64,000 nucleotides of DNA from an uncultured Alistipes sp. (GTDB lineage: Bacteria; Bacteroidota; Bacteroidia; Bacteroidales; Rikenellaceae): positions 36,054 to 100,053 of the forward strand of contig CASDZP010000002.1 of the NCBI GenBank assembly GCA_949285535.1. Reading direction: 5' to 3'. The notes under the pieces are model-generated. The model was not told where the DNA came from and did not search any database. It saw nothing but the letters and a program-made list of their open reading frames with translations. Below are positions 44,290-53,181 of the stretch, piece after piece. Numbering within the stretch: the stretch's first letter is position 1; the number at the start of each line of letters is the position of its first letter. The position numbers were made by a program, and so were the translations under genes.

Positions 44290-45444
44290 CTACCCGATTA
44301 TGTCGCAGAGCTGTTTGAAGAGATAGACACGGTTTTTCTTCTGACCTGTTGTCTCGGTGAGGATACCCGCCTTTACAAAATCGCCGATAAGGGCGTTCAC
44401 CGTGGGCATGGTTATTCCGAGACTCTCCTTTACTTCGGGCGCGCTGACCGCCACACGCTCGAATATCAGTTTCAAGAGGTCTCGCCCACCTATATTTCGG
44501 CGCGGCGACATCTCCTCAACCGATTGGGTGAGCTCGTGGAGCATTTTCTGCATGGCGATTGTCTTTTGCAGGCTCTCGTGTGCGCTCTCCGCCAGACCCA
44601 CAGAGACGAATTTGAGCCACTGCGACATGTTTCCGCTCTCACGGGCGATGTTGAGACGGTCGAAATAGACACGTCTGTGCGATTCGATATAGTTGCCGAG
44701 GAATACGGCGGGAAACGAGACGATGTTTTCGGATACGAGCATAAGCGTGGTCATCAGTCTGACGATACGTCCGTTGTAATCGGCGAACGGGTGTATGCTC
44801 AGGAACTGCAGGTGCGCCATAGCCACCCTGACAAACGGGTTGAGCAGTTCTTTGTCGGACTGTATGAATTCGTCGAGATTCGACATGAGCTGTTGAATCT
44901 CGTCGGGATGCGGCGGCACATACTCGGCGTCCTGAAGCGTCGCACCACCAACGGGCATGTGCTCAACTCGGAACATACCGGGAATCAGGTTGACGCCTTT
45001 TGACGAGCCCATAAGGTGTTTGTGAACCTCACGCAACGCTCTCACGGAGAGTTTTCGGTTGTTGCTCGATGTTATTATCTTTGTCGCCTCATAGAGGCTC
45101 TCGACATATCGGCGGGTCTCCTCTCTTCGTGTTCTGCGGCGTGGTGTCAGCTCATTGTCGGGCATGTGGTAGTCGGCGAACGACAGCTCTCCCCCCTCCG
45201 AACGGAGCCACGAGAGAGCCTCTTTGACCCACAGGTGACGGACATAGCTGTCGGCATCGGCAAGGTTGCTCAGATATCCGTCCAGACGGCCGCAATGCAA
45301 TGAAGCGTCTGCGAGCAGCATCGCCGCCTCCACATTGTCAACCTCCACATTTTCGGTCAGACGCGCGGGTATGTAATATCTGAACTTATATTGTTCGACC
45401 CAGCGTCCCGTCTGATATTCCGATATGGTGCGTTTTGTACTCAT
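44290..45444 (-). CDS. Fic-family protein with variant active-site motif
   Basis: A 384-residue protein with the N-terminal helical domain common in stand-alone Fic proteins, a central Fic domain, and a C-terminal winged-helix part (about 310-384, E-S-L-G-I-T-M-P-T-V-N-A-L). The Fic motif near residue 218 reads H-P-F-A-D-Y-N-G-R, with Y where most AMP-transferring Fic enzymes have G. The N-terminal H-C-G-R-L-D-G sits where many carry the inhibitory S-x-x-x-E-G helix. It likely modifies a protein with a nucleotide; the target is unknown. Confidence 0.85.
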   Translation of the reverse strand: MSTKRTISEYQTGRWVEQYKFRYYIPARLTENVEVDNVEAAMLLADASLHCGRLDGYLSNLADADSYVRHLWVKEALSWLRSEGGELSFADYHMPDNELTPRRRTRREETRRYVESLYEATKIITSSNNRKLSVRALREVHKHLMGSSKGVNLIPGMFRVEHMPVGGATLQDAEYVPPHPDEIQQLMSNLDEFIQSDKELLNPFVRVAMAHLQFLSIHPFADYNGRIVRLMTTLMLVSENIVSFPAVFLGNYIESHRRVYFDRLNIARESGNMSQWLKFVSVGLAESAHESLQKTIAMQKMLHELTQSVEEMSPRRNIGGRDLLKLIFERVAVSAPEVKESLGITMPTVNALIGDFVKAGILTETTGQKKNRVYLFKQLCDIIG

Positions 45445-45457
45445 TTTTCAAAAACGG

Positions 45458-46564
45458 TTATTGACGGTGTTTTTTCTCTGCGGCACGTTTCAGTATGGAA
45501 CGCACTCTGTCACAAAAAGCCGCCGTTGTATATTTGACCGATTCGGTTCGGTTGTTTTTTTTGTACACATCCATTTTGACTGCGCACTCCATTATGCTTG
45601 TGGCTATGGAGTAAGGGCTTCGGTGGTCGCAGGCGGTGCCGTTGATTTTATCTTTGAATATGTCGCCTATTCCGCCGACCGTCGGGTCTGTCACGACGGC
45701 GCAACCTGCGGCGTAAGCCTCCAGTATCACGATACCCTGTCCCTCGTTCTTCGACGGCAACACCAATATGTCGCTCTCTTTGAGTAACGAGCGTTTCTTC
45801 TCTCCCCGAACGACCCCTTCATAGCGTACGCGTTCGGGAGATGCGGCGCATACTCTTTCGAGAGCCTCACGCACACGCTCGTTCTCTATTGCGCCCGCAA
45901 GAGCGAGTGTATAGGAGTCGTCGAGTTTCTCAAAGGCGTCTAACATCTCCATTATGCCTTTCGCCTCCATAAGGTTGCTAAGAAAGAGGATTCGTTTCGT
46001 CTCCGAGGTCGTTAATTTAGCGTTAAACTCCTCGTCAGAGAGAAAGAGTGTGTCATCGACGCCGTTTGCGCAGACGCTCACCCTCCACGGGTCGGCAATC
46101 CGCTTTGCCTGATTCGCCAGCTTGTCGCCCAAGACTATCAGTGATGCGGCATGGTTGACCATATAACGCATGAGAGCCTTTTTGAAGCGGGTCTCACGCA
46201 TATAGTTGTCGAGAAGGGTCGCCGCGTGCGTATGCAGCACGTACGGTGTGCGTCTGACTATTGCCGTCACTATATAGGGGAAGAAACGCATCATCGTACG
46301 GAATGACACGCCGCTGCTTATGTATATGACATCATAGCCATGAAGCCACAAAGCCGCCCAATCGCGACAGAGTATGCGCACAATCTGCGCCAGTCTGCGC
46401 GGCGACCAGACGGGAGGTAGCTTGTCGCCGACAAACTCTCGGTCTATCGTCGAGTCGATAATTCTCACATTGTCCGTCTTCGCCAGCGCCTCGAACGCCA
46501 TTTTGTCGGCGAGACTCTGCCCGTGAAGCGGGGGCGGCAACGGACCTATCGCAAGTATCTTCAT
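45458..46564 (-). CDS. Family 4 glycosyltransferase
   Basis: A 368-residue GT-B glycosyltransferase. It begins M-K-I-L-A-I-G-P-L-P-P-P-L-H-G-Q-S, the N-terminal acceptor domain loop. In the C-terminal domain the segments R-I-L-F-L-S-N-L-M-E-A-K-G and S-K-N-E-G-Q-G-I-V-I-L-E-A-Y-A-A-G belong to the GT4 (RfaB/WcaI-like) group. The start at 46564 is chosen because a TATATTTG box at 46605-46598 lies between it and an upstream in-frame ATG. It stands alone, so its glycan is unknown. Confidence 0.85.
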   Translation of the reverse strand: MKILAIGPLPPPLHGQSLADKMAFEALAKTDNVRIIDSTIDREFVGDKLPPVWSPRRLAQIVRILCRDWAALWLHGYDVIYISSGVSFRTMMRFFPYIVTAIVRRTPYVLHTHAATLLDNYMRETRFKKALMRYMVNHAASLIVLGDKLANQAKRIADPWRVSVCANGVDDTLFLSDEEFNAKLTTSETKRILFLSNLMEAKGIMEMLDAFEKLDDSYTLALAGAIENERVREALERVCAASPERVRYEGVVRGEKKRSLLKESDILVLPSKNEGQGIVILEAYAAGCAVVTDPTVGGIGDIFKDKINGTACDHRSPYSIATSIMECAVKMDVYKKNNRTESVKYTTAAFCDRVRSILKRAAEKKHRQ

Positions 46565-46597
46565 TCGGTTGATGTCGGTAAATTTTGTTTTGAATAA

Positions 46598-46605
46598 CAA
46601 ATATA
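46598..46605 (-). promoter_or_regulatory. Promoter -7 box for the glycosyltransferase
   Basis: TATATTTG on the minus strand, 34 bases before the ATG at 46564. Confidence 0.5.
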
Positions 46606-46639
46606 ATGATTTTCGGTTTAAAAACATCGTGTTTTAAAC

Positions 46640-46676
46640 AAGAAACAGCCCGCATCACCATTCATGCGGGCTGTCG
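46640..46676 (-). terminator. Possible terminator of the surface-protein operon
   Basis: ACAGCCCGCAT pairs with ATGCGGGCTGT about 105 bases past the last gene of the operon; only a weak T-rich tail follows on the minus strand. Confidence 0.5.
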
Positions 46677-46782
46677 AAGACAATCATTCGTTGTTTTACT
46701 TCAATAGATGCAATTCGTCCGTTGCCATTTTTCGGATATAATCGTTACCGTTGGTTGCGGAACCGTAATCCCGCCCGACGGT

Positions 46783-48633
46783 TTACTGTTTCTTTTTCAA
46801 TACGGGCAGACCGTCGGCGCCGATTTCATACCTGCACTCCGCACTTACACCCTGCAAGGCGGTGTTCATCTGTTCGACGGCACCTGCCCAGTTGCCGTCC
46901 GTCACCTCCGTGGCTTCGCCGTTGTCGTTTCCGATGCCTGTTTCGGGAGTGTCGCTCCAGTAACAAGCTGTCACGGTGCCGAAATTCGCACCTATCACGC
47001 CGCCGACATCATTGTTGCCTAAGACATTACCTGTGGCGTGGTAGCAGGCGGTCATGTTGCCATCGAAGTCTCCCACCACGCCCCCTACGTTATCACCCCC
47101 CGTGACATCTCCTGTGGCGATACAGGCAGTAATGGCGGGAACGTCATTATTGACATACGTGCTTTGCCCCGCCACGCCGCCGACTTGGTCGTTCCCGTTA
47201 ACATTTCCCGTGGCGGTGCAGGCGATCACGGTGCTACCGTCGCTATTGTCTCCAACCACGCCGCCGACTCTATCGTTTCCATTAACATATCCTGAGGAGG
47301 TGCAGTCGGTCACGGTGCAAAAAAAGTAGTTGATTCCCACCACGCCGCCGACATTGTCGTTTCCGAAAATATCTCCCGCGACGGTACAGTTGGTCACGGA
47401 GCTGCGATAGACGTTGAATCCTACCACACCGCCGACATAGCCGCTTCCGGAAACATCTCCAGTGACGGTACAGTTGGTCACGGCACTATTATAATTATAT
47501 CCCACCACGCCGCCGACATAGTTGCGACCTGTTATATTCACATTCTCCAGCGTCAAATTCTTCACCGTGCCACCGCCAAGATATCCAATCAGCCCCACAC
47601 AGTCTGTTTCGGGCTGATTGACGGTCAGCCCCGTAATAGTATGGTTACCACCGTCGAACGTGCCATTGTATCTGTAGTTGCTTGGGTCACCTATCAGCAC
47701 CCACTCCTTACCCGTCATGTCGATGTCTCTTGTCAGGATACAGTTTAAGGAAAGATCTTTCTGTGCGGCTTCGTTCCATGCCAACAGACCTCTGGCGCTA
47801 TAAACCTCATAGGTCCTACCGTCAGAAGACAGGTTATACCCCTTGTCATAATTAAGCGTGATGTTGTTGAGCTTGCCCGCCACGGGAATAATGCCTTTGG
47901 ACAGGTTGCGTTCCTCGCTGCCGTTAGCCAGCAGCCTTGTGATTTCGTAACCCGGCACCACGTTCGCCTCCCAACAGGTAACGGAGACGCCGTTCTCGAT
48001 GTATTCGCACTTCTTCATCTCTATCCAGCCATCTTGCGAGCCTTGTCCGACCCTGCCTTTTTCGTAGGTACACTGTGTACAGGTATATAGTTGGAGTCTC
48101 TGCACTTTGCCAAGTGCCTCGTCCGAAGGCGTGACGCGCACCTTCGCCAGAGCGTGGGTGAAGTTCAGGGTGACGTAGGTCCGATAGTCTCCAGTGCCGG
48201 TACCGTTCAACAGATAGACAAGTCTTTGGCTCTGGTCACCAAGGTCGATAGTGCCGTCCGTAGCGGGATACCAGGCATTGACGTTGCGTGTGTTTTGGTC
48301 GCTCCAGTACAGAGGTGTCTCGGCGGTGACGGAGCCGTCGTCCTGCACGGTATAGATGCCGAGCTGCGGATTGCCGTCCATCTGTACGGCGAAAGAGTCG
48401 CCTTTGTCAAAAAGGCTACCCATACCGTCCTTATTCTCGCTGATACGAGTCTGAGGTGCGCCCCAGGGCTGCGCCTCGCCGCCCTCCACGCCAAGGGTGA
48501 TACCGTCTATCACCAACGGGTATTGACCTTCGGGCAGACGACCACCGTCCGTCAGTCCGTCTTTCGTGCAGGAAACCGATGCAGACAGTGCAACTGCCGT
48601 GAGAAGTACATGGATGAAATATCTTCTTTTCAT
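46783..48633 (-). CDS. Fimbrillin-like lipoprotein with GLUG-repeat stalk
   Basis: A 616-residue predicted lipoprotein: signal peptide with lipobox S-A-S-V-S-C. The N-terminal 270 residues resemble fimbrillin/Mfa1-like domains (P-L-Y-W-S-D-Q-N-T-R-N-V-N-A-W-Y-P, L-N-F-T-H-A-L-A-K-V-R-V). From about residue 320 come six or more GLUG-type repeats of about 25-30 residues built on V-G-G-V-V-G-x-N followed by T-x-C-T-x-x-G-x-V. Such repeats form beta-helical adhesive stalks. It is the last gene of the fimbria-like operon. Confidence 0.85.
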   Translation of the reverse strand: MKRRYFIHVLLTAVALSASVSCTKDGLTDGGRLPEGQYPLVIDGITLGVEGGEAQPWGAPQTRISENKDGMGSLFDKGDSFAVQMDGNPQLGIYTVQDDGSVTAETPLYWSDQNTRNVNAWYPATDGTIDLGDQSQRLVYLLNGTGTGDYRTYVTLNFTHALAKVRVTPSDEALGKVQRLQLYTCTQCTYEKGRVGQGSQDGWIEMKKCEYIENGVSVTCWEANVVPGYEITRLLANGSEERNLSKGIIPVAGKLNNITLNYDKGYNLSSDGRTYEVYSARGLLAWNEAAQKDLSLNCILTRDIDMTGKEWVLIGDPSNYRYNGTFDGGNHTITGLTVNQPETDCVGLIGYLGGGTVKNLTLENVNITGRNYVGGVVGYNYNSAVTNCTVTGDVSGSGYVGGVVGFNVYRSSVTNCTVAGDIFGNDNVGGVVGINYFFCTVTDCTSSGYVNGNDRVGGVVGDNSDGSTVIACTATGNVNGNDQVGGVAGQSTYVNNDVPAITACIATGDVTGGDNVGGVVGDFDGNMTACYHATGNVLGNNDVGGVIGANFGTVTACYWSDTPETGIGNDNGEATEVTDGNWAGAVEQMNTALQGVSAECRYEIGADGLPVLKKKQ

Positions 48634-48719
48634 ATAGAGTCGTTTTTTGTTTATTTCCGTTTCGTGTCGCCTCCCGCAAAAGCGTATCGCTCCATTTATA
48701 CGGATGACGATGTGTGTGG

Positions 48720-49598
48720 CTACAGCGTGGCGCTTGCAGAATTAGAGGAATCAGCCGTCCACTCGATGAAAGGAGTGGTTATTTCGAGTTTAGGTTTGTT
48801 GAGCTTTACAGTATAGATGTAGTTATAGCCTGCGGAGAAACTATTTCGCACAGGCGCAGAAGGAAGAGGCAACTCGGCATCGTATTTCTTGCCGTTGTAA
48901 GAGACGACTATTCCAAGATAATCGGTCACCTCCTGCGGTAGAATGATAAGCCGCGAAACGGTGGAGCCGTCGAGACGCATGGTAACGTCTTCGGCAACGG
49001 CATTACCGTCAGTCCGCGCCATTCCTGTGGCGGTATCGAATGTCCCTTTATGAACAAGACCGACTAACGTATAATCGGTGGGCTTGACAACGGTAAAATC
49101 TTCTTCGTCACCCGCAATGAAATTAATGCAAATGCGGCTCATGCAGTGACGGAAAGCATGCCCGTCGGTGAATTTCACTATCGGGCTGTGAACGCTGCCC
49201 TCGGCTCCCGTGGCAAAGAGAAAATCTATGGAGGACTGATTCCGTTGCGCCTCGGTGTCGGTCGTGACAGTGAGAATGCCTCCCGCCTCATTGTACGGAT
49301 AATAGGCGTTGAAAGTATGGGTATTAGCGTCGGGAAAATAGACAGACGCACCCTCTTCCCGAAATTTTCCGCCGTTATTGACAAAAGGTATGTTGGTGTA
49401 CCCCGCGCCGCTGATGCCTATACGGTCGCCCTCATCCCACGTGTCGCCATCTTCTCCGCTTACGCGGGCGGTCACACCGCCACCTATGTCGCAAACGAAC
49501 TCGGCGGCTACGGGGTCGCCTTTACGACCGTCATCGTGTTTGCCACAGGCGGACAACACAATGGTAAGAGCGATAAGTGCTATGTATCTCGTTTTCAT
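48720..49598 (-). CDS. Fimbrillin family lipoprotein
   Basis: A 292-residue predicted lipoprotein with lipobox V-L-S-A-C. It shows the fimbrillin-family pattern: W-D-E-G-D-R-I-G-I-S-G, F-N-A-Y-Y-P-Y-N-E, F-R-H-C-M-S-R-I and a C-terminal region ending E-W-T-A-D-S-S. It resembles minor or tip pilins rather than the bulk subunit. It lies between the DUF5119 gene and the GLUG-repeat gene, 12 bases downstream of the former, so all are probably co-transcribed. Confidence 0.82.
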   Translation of the reverse strand: MKTRYIALIALTIVLSACGKHDDGRKGDPVAAEFVCDIGGGVTARVSGEDGDTWDEGDRIGISGAGYTNIPFVNNGGKFREEGASVYFPDANTHTFNAYYPYNEAGGILTVTTDTEAQRNQSSIDFLFATGAEGSVHSPIVKFTDGHAFRHCMSRICINFIAGDEEDFTVVKPTDYTLVGLVHKGTFDTATGMARTDGNAVAEDVTMRLDGSTVSRLIILPQEVTDYLGIVVSYNGKKYDAELPLPSAPVRNSFSAGYNYIYTVKLNKPKLEITTPFIEWTADSSNSASATL

Positions 49599-49610
49599 GG
49601 CTTCTGTTTT

Positions 49611-50461
49611 TTACAAAACGGCTTCCACCTCTCCGTTGTCCGTATCTTCCCAACCGATGATTTCGGCATTGCCTGTCTCCATGCCGACAGGTGTCTCAAG
49701 CGTTCCGAGAACTCGGTAGGTGGTGGTCATGTCGCCGTTAAAATTCTTCAACGCCTCGGTCAAATCAGTTTCGGTGTATTGTGTGCGCCCTCCGTCAACA
49801 AAGACAACGTCAAGAGATAACTTCTGCGACACACCCATGGTGCCCAACAGTCGGAGGTCGGCTGTCAGTTTATTGTTCTCACGACCGAATGAGAATACGG
49901 TTGAACACGGGTCTCCGATGGTCTGCTCCGTAGCCATATCAAACGCACCCGCGACACCGTCGAGTGTGGCTGTGACTGACTGTATAAGCTCCGGACGGCC
50001 ATGCGTCACCTCCAGCTCGATATGCAGGTCCCGTACACGCTGAACGGGAACGGGTGTGACACGCAGCGTGTCGTCGGCGACAATGGCGACCTCCTGACTG
50101 ACGGTCGAAGATAGTCGGGCACGGGGTTCATTGGCGCCCTGTTCGCACGGCTTTTATTCGTCACGTCTCCTATGCGGGCAACAAAACCGTCGAAAACAAA
50201 ACCGTCAGCACGATTGTGCAATATGATGGTATGGTTACCTGCCGGCAACATATCGGGGCACACAAACGGCACACTGACAAGCTCGTACGACCTCTCGTTG
50301 ATTTTAACCACATGACTCTCCCCGACAAGTTCTTCGGGAAGGTGGATGACAAGTGCTCCCTTGTCGGGATGAGGCGTGTTATATATAGTGTCCTTCACGC
50401 ATGACGGTAGCAGCATTAAAACCGCAAGCCCAAACAATCGTGTATATAGTTCTTTTTTCAT
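49611..50461 (-). pseudogene. DUF5119 (FimB/Mfa2-like) lipoprotein, frameshifted
   Basis: The N-terminal part is a signal peptide with lipobox L-P-S-C followed by N-T-P-H-P-D-K-G-A-L-V, typical of DUF5119 pilus anchor-like proteins. The frame is good to about P-V-P-D-Y-L near 50115, then becomes nonsense. A frame resuming S-S-T-V-S-Q-E-V-A-I-V-A-D-D-T continues without a gap to the natural end at 49611. The whole span is 851 bp, one base short of a multiple of three, consistent with a single-base loss. Without it the product would be about 284 residues. It may be a real mutation, a phase-variation state or a sequence error. Confidence 0.75.
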
Positions 50462-50482
50462 TTATTATTTCCTCCCACGACT

Positions 50483-51565
50483 TTAAAATATTTTCCAAAC
50501 GAGAGTGACACCCGTATTGACAGGTCCGACCCAGTTCTTCTTCTCGGAACTGCTGCGTACGCGTACCCCTTCAATGACTTCATATTTGTCGATGTCCGCG
50601 TTCAGATAACCGAGACCGATATTGAAATCGAGAGACAGCTTTTTATTAAGGTCGAGAATGTAACCGCCCGTCACTCCACCGCCGAACAGGTTGCCCTGTC
50701 TGCCGAGGTCGGACAGTTTGTAATTGAATTGACCCGCTTTGAACATCACTCCGACATACCAGTCACTCTCCTTACCGAGATAACGGCGAACTTCGGGCGC
50801 AACCTCCCACAGAGCATAACGACGCTCCTTGTTCTTCCAACTCCATGATGTCCATGAGCCGTTGACCGTGACGCCCCACAACCTGTTGATACGCCATTCG
50901 ACTCCCAAATCGGGTGTAAGAGTTGCCCAACGCAGCAGGTTGGCGCGAACGCTGAAACTATATTTTTCCCAGTCCGCAGATTCAGACTGACTGTCGGGTT
51001 CGGATTTCTGTTGCGCAACAGGTTCTGTTTCCTCTTCGGCAGGCTGAAGCGCCTCTTCACAACGCTCCTCCGCAGATTGCTCCTCTTCCGTACATTTTTG
51101 AGTCGCAAGAGTGTCAGCATCGGAAACGACAGGTTCAGATACGTGAACAGAGAGCGTGTCGGCGGGAATAGTGATGCGGACGATGACAAAATCACCGTCA
51201 GTAGCATGATTGCGTGTCACGAAACACACCTCTTTTATTCCGACACGGGTGATAAGCTCCGATTTGACCCGATTGGAACGAACCTTTGCCGTGGCAAGAT
51301 TTGCCGCCTCGCTGTCGAGTGAATTGCAGTAGCCGTCAACATACAGAGGCAGTTTGCCGTCCATAATGTCGGACTTGTTGCTTTTCACACACTCCAACAA
51401 ACGCATAAGTTCGTTGCCGTTACCCTCCCCTGGTACATAGAATATATCTTTCCGCGGCATGAAGCGAAAAGTATAGGTAGTGTCTTCTCTCTCCTGTGAA
51501 AAGGCAGTGAACGCCGATGTCGCAAAAAACAAAGAGATAACAAAAAATAAGATTCTTCTATACAT
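50483..51565 (-). CDS. DUF3575 outer-membrane-type protein
   Basis: A 360-residue exported protein (M-Y-R-R-I-L-F-F-V-I-S-L-F-F-A-T-S-A-F start; the upstream GTG is ignored). Residues 25-125 look like an OmpA-like or related alpha/beta domain (Y-V-D-G-Y-C-N-S-L-D-S). An acidic linker rich in E, P and S covers about 140-185. The C-terminal DUF3575 domain is a predicted beta-barrel (L-R-W-A-T-L-T-P-D-L-G-V-E-W-R). In Bacteroidales this family accompanies fimbrillin genes. It is first in the operon. Confidence 0.83.
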   Translation of the reverse strand: MYRRILFFVISLFFATSAFTAFSQEREDTTYTFRFMPRKDIFYVPGEGNGNELMRLLECVKSNKSDIMDGKLPLYVDGYCNSLDSEAANLATAKVRSNRVKSELITRVGIKEVCFVTRNHATDGDFVIVRITIPADTLSVHVSEPVVSDADTLATQKCTEEEQSAEERCEEALQPAEEETEPVAQQKSEPDSQSESADWEKYSFSVRANLLRWATLTPDLGVEWRINRLWGVTVNGSWTSWSWKNKERRYALWEVAPEVRRYLGKESDWYVGVMFKAGQFNYKLSDLGRQGNLFGGGVTGGYILDLNKKLSLDFNIGLGYLNADIDKYEVIEGVRVRSSSEKKNWVGPVNTGVTLVWKIF

Positions 51566-51680
51566 ATTTAATGTGTTTTTATTCTTTTTCAATATTTTCA
51601 ACACATAAAATAAGCAAAAAGAATCTAAATGTATATGCCAATTCCGATAAAAAAACGGACAATTGTCAGAATCACACTTT

Positions 51681-51738
51681 TTTGTCGTTTAGACTATTTT
51701 ATTTTGTCGTTTAGGATATTTTTTTGCTGTTTAGACTA
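51681..51738. promoter_or_regulatory. Three direct repeats, likely regulator-binding sites
   Basis: TTTGTCGTTTAGACTA at 51681, TTTGTCGTTTAGGATA at 51703 and TTTGCTGTTTAGACTA at 51723 are spaced 22 and 20 bases, about two helical turns, so all three face the same side of the helix. They lie between the AraC gene and the DUF3575 operon; TACATTTA at 51633-51626 could be the controlled -7 box. AraC proteins commonly bind such direct repeats. Confidence 0.6.
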
Positions 51739-51760
51739 TCTCAATTATCCAAATATACGG

Positions 51761-52897
51761 CTATTTAATCTCTGTTTTTCTCCATTTTGCAGGAGAACAA
51801 TCCGTTTTTTCCTTGAACAATCTGATAAAATGACTCGCCGACTGAAACCCTGACCGCTCGGATATGTCGGCGATTGTCAGTTCGGGATGCCCGACAAGAA
51901 TACGTTTCGCGTAATTTATGCGCAGGTCGGTTATCCAGTCGCGGAACGTCATGTTATAAGTGGATTTGATATAGGACGAAATATAGGTGCGGTTGGTATG
52001 AAGTATCTCAGCCAACTCTTTTATGGTAAGCCCCGAACGTACATAACCGTCTGCCTCTATCCACGATTTTATCTTCAATTCAATCTCCGTACGGGAAACA
52101 GTAGTGTCGTTTACATGAGGTTCGTCATCTACGTGGTCTTCATTGCTCATGTCGCACAGAATATCACGCTCCGAAGTGATTTCACTCTCCATGGCATTCT
52201 CAACCTGCTCATAAAACAGCATATAATTCTGATAACACAGATAAAGATAGATATAGAAAGGAATTGAGAATAGTATCCATATAAAGACATAATCGTCGGG
52301 CAGAAAAGTGAGAAGACCGCAGCCGACCCCGAATATCAACGCCCAATAGGTGAAAACAGACATCCATTTGATATACGCGCCTATGTCATCCGAATGGGTG
52401 TCGTTAAAAATCCTGACAGCCCTGCGGTATGCCAATATGAGTCTGCGAGCCAGAAAAAGACCGTAGAACACCAGCCACGCCGCCATGACGAATAACGCCG
52501 TTTCCTGTATCGGTCCCTTCGGCAAAACCAACAACACGACTCCCGAAAGAATTGAAAAGATTATCCAAAGGGCTATGTGTATCCTTAACCTGCGTTTTGT
52601 GATGTAAAAACGGTCCAATAAGGTTGTCAACGCCGAGCTGAACAGCCAATAACAGAGAAAATAGGTCGATAGATTCATCGTGATAGCCGCATCGGCACTC
52701 CTGAACCTTATCTCAAAAAAGAAATGAACCGAATAGTTGGCAGCCAATAACAATATTGCCAACCCCATGATTCGACGCGACCTGACATAATTATTATATA
52801 TGGCTTTGTTCGGTGTAGGCGAGAACAACAAAGAAAAGCCGAAAAACAACATCAACGGCAACGCGATGCAAAGAGAGTAACTATATATGGATTCCAT
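51761..52897 (-). CDS. Membrane-anchored AraC-family regulator
   Basis: A 378-residue protein. The N-terminal 230 residues contain about six or seven transmembrane helices; the C-terminal 100 residues are an AraC DNA-binding domain with two helix-turn-helix units (L-T-I-K-E-L-A-E-I-L-H-T-N-R-T-Y-I-S and L-T-I-A-D-I-S-E-R-S-G-F-Q-S-A-S-H-F). This design senses signals at the membrane. It is directly upstream of the fimbria-like operon and is probably its activator; a separate promoter box is at 52927-52920. Confidence 0.88.
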   Translation of the reverse strand: MESIYSYSLCIALPLMLFFGFSLLFSPTPNKAIYNNYVRSRRIMGLAILLLAANYSVHFFFEIRFRSADAAITMNLSTYFLCYWLFSSALTTLLDRFYITKRRLRIHIALWIIFSILSGVVLLVLPKGPIQETALFVMAAWLVFYGLFLARRLILAYRRAVRIFNDTHSDDIGAYIKWMSVFTYWALIFGVGCGLLTFLPDDYVFIWILFSIPFYIYLYLCYQNYMLFYEQVENAMESEITSERDILCDMSNEDHVDDEPHVNDTTVSRTEIELKIKSWIEADGYVRSGLTIKELAEILHTNRTYISSYIKSTYNMTFRDWITDLRINYAKRILVGHPELTIADISERSGFQSASHFIRLFKEKTDCSPAKWRKTEIK

Positions 52898-52919
52898 GAT
52901 GTCTCATGCTTAATCCTTA

Positions 52920-52927
52920 CAAATTTA
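52920..52927 (-). promoter_or_regulatory. Promoter -7 box for the AraC gene
   Basis: TAAATTTG on the minus strand, 23 bases before the ATG at 52897. Confidence 0.45.
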
Positions 52928-53109
52928 TAAAATTATCGGCTCTGTTATTCGTTTTCAAACTGATTTTCAGAAATAAATCTCATAAAAAACAATTCCGACA
53001 GTTGTTTTTTTATCTGTCTATCTGTCACCAAACAATACCCACCCATATAATTTCATACACCAACGGCTAAAACAGCGTCCACCATACTTTTACCCTACCA
53101 TGCAAAAAT

Positions 53110-53156
53110 AAAACGTCCGATGAAAATTCGATAAATTTCAAATTTTCATCGGACGT
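53110..53156 (-). terminator. Intrinsic terminator after the NagB fusion gene
   Basis: ACGTCCGATGAAAAT pairs with ATTTTCATCGGACGT. The T-run on the minus strand is short. Confidence 0.7.
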
Positions 53157-53181
53157 CAGTCCTGAGCAATTATTTTATGCC

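Noticed and set aside
46783..47560. Possible CRISPR-like array from regularly spaced GCCGCCGAC units
   Set aside because: The units are codons of the Val-Gly-Gly-Val-Val-Gly repeats in the GLUG protein; spacers are not unique and the frame is open throughout.
51566..51760. Invertible promoter for the fimbria-like operon
   Set aside because: No pair of inverted repeats flanks the region and no recombinase gene is near; only direct repeats are present.
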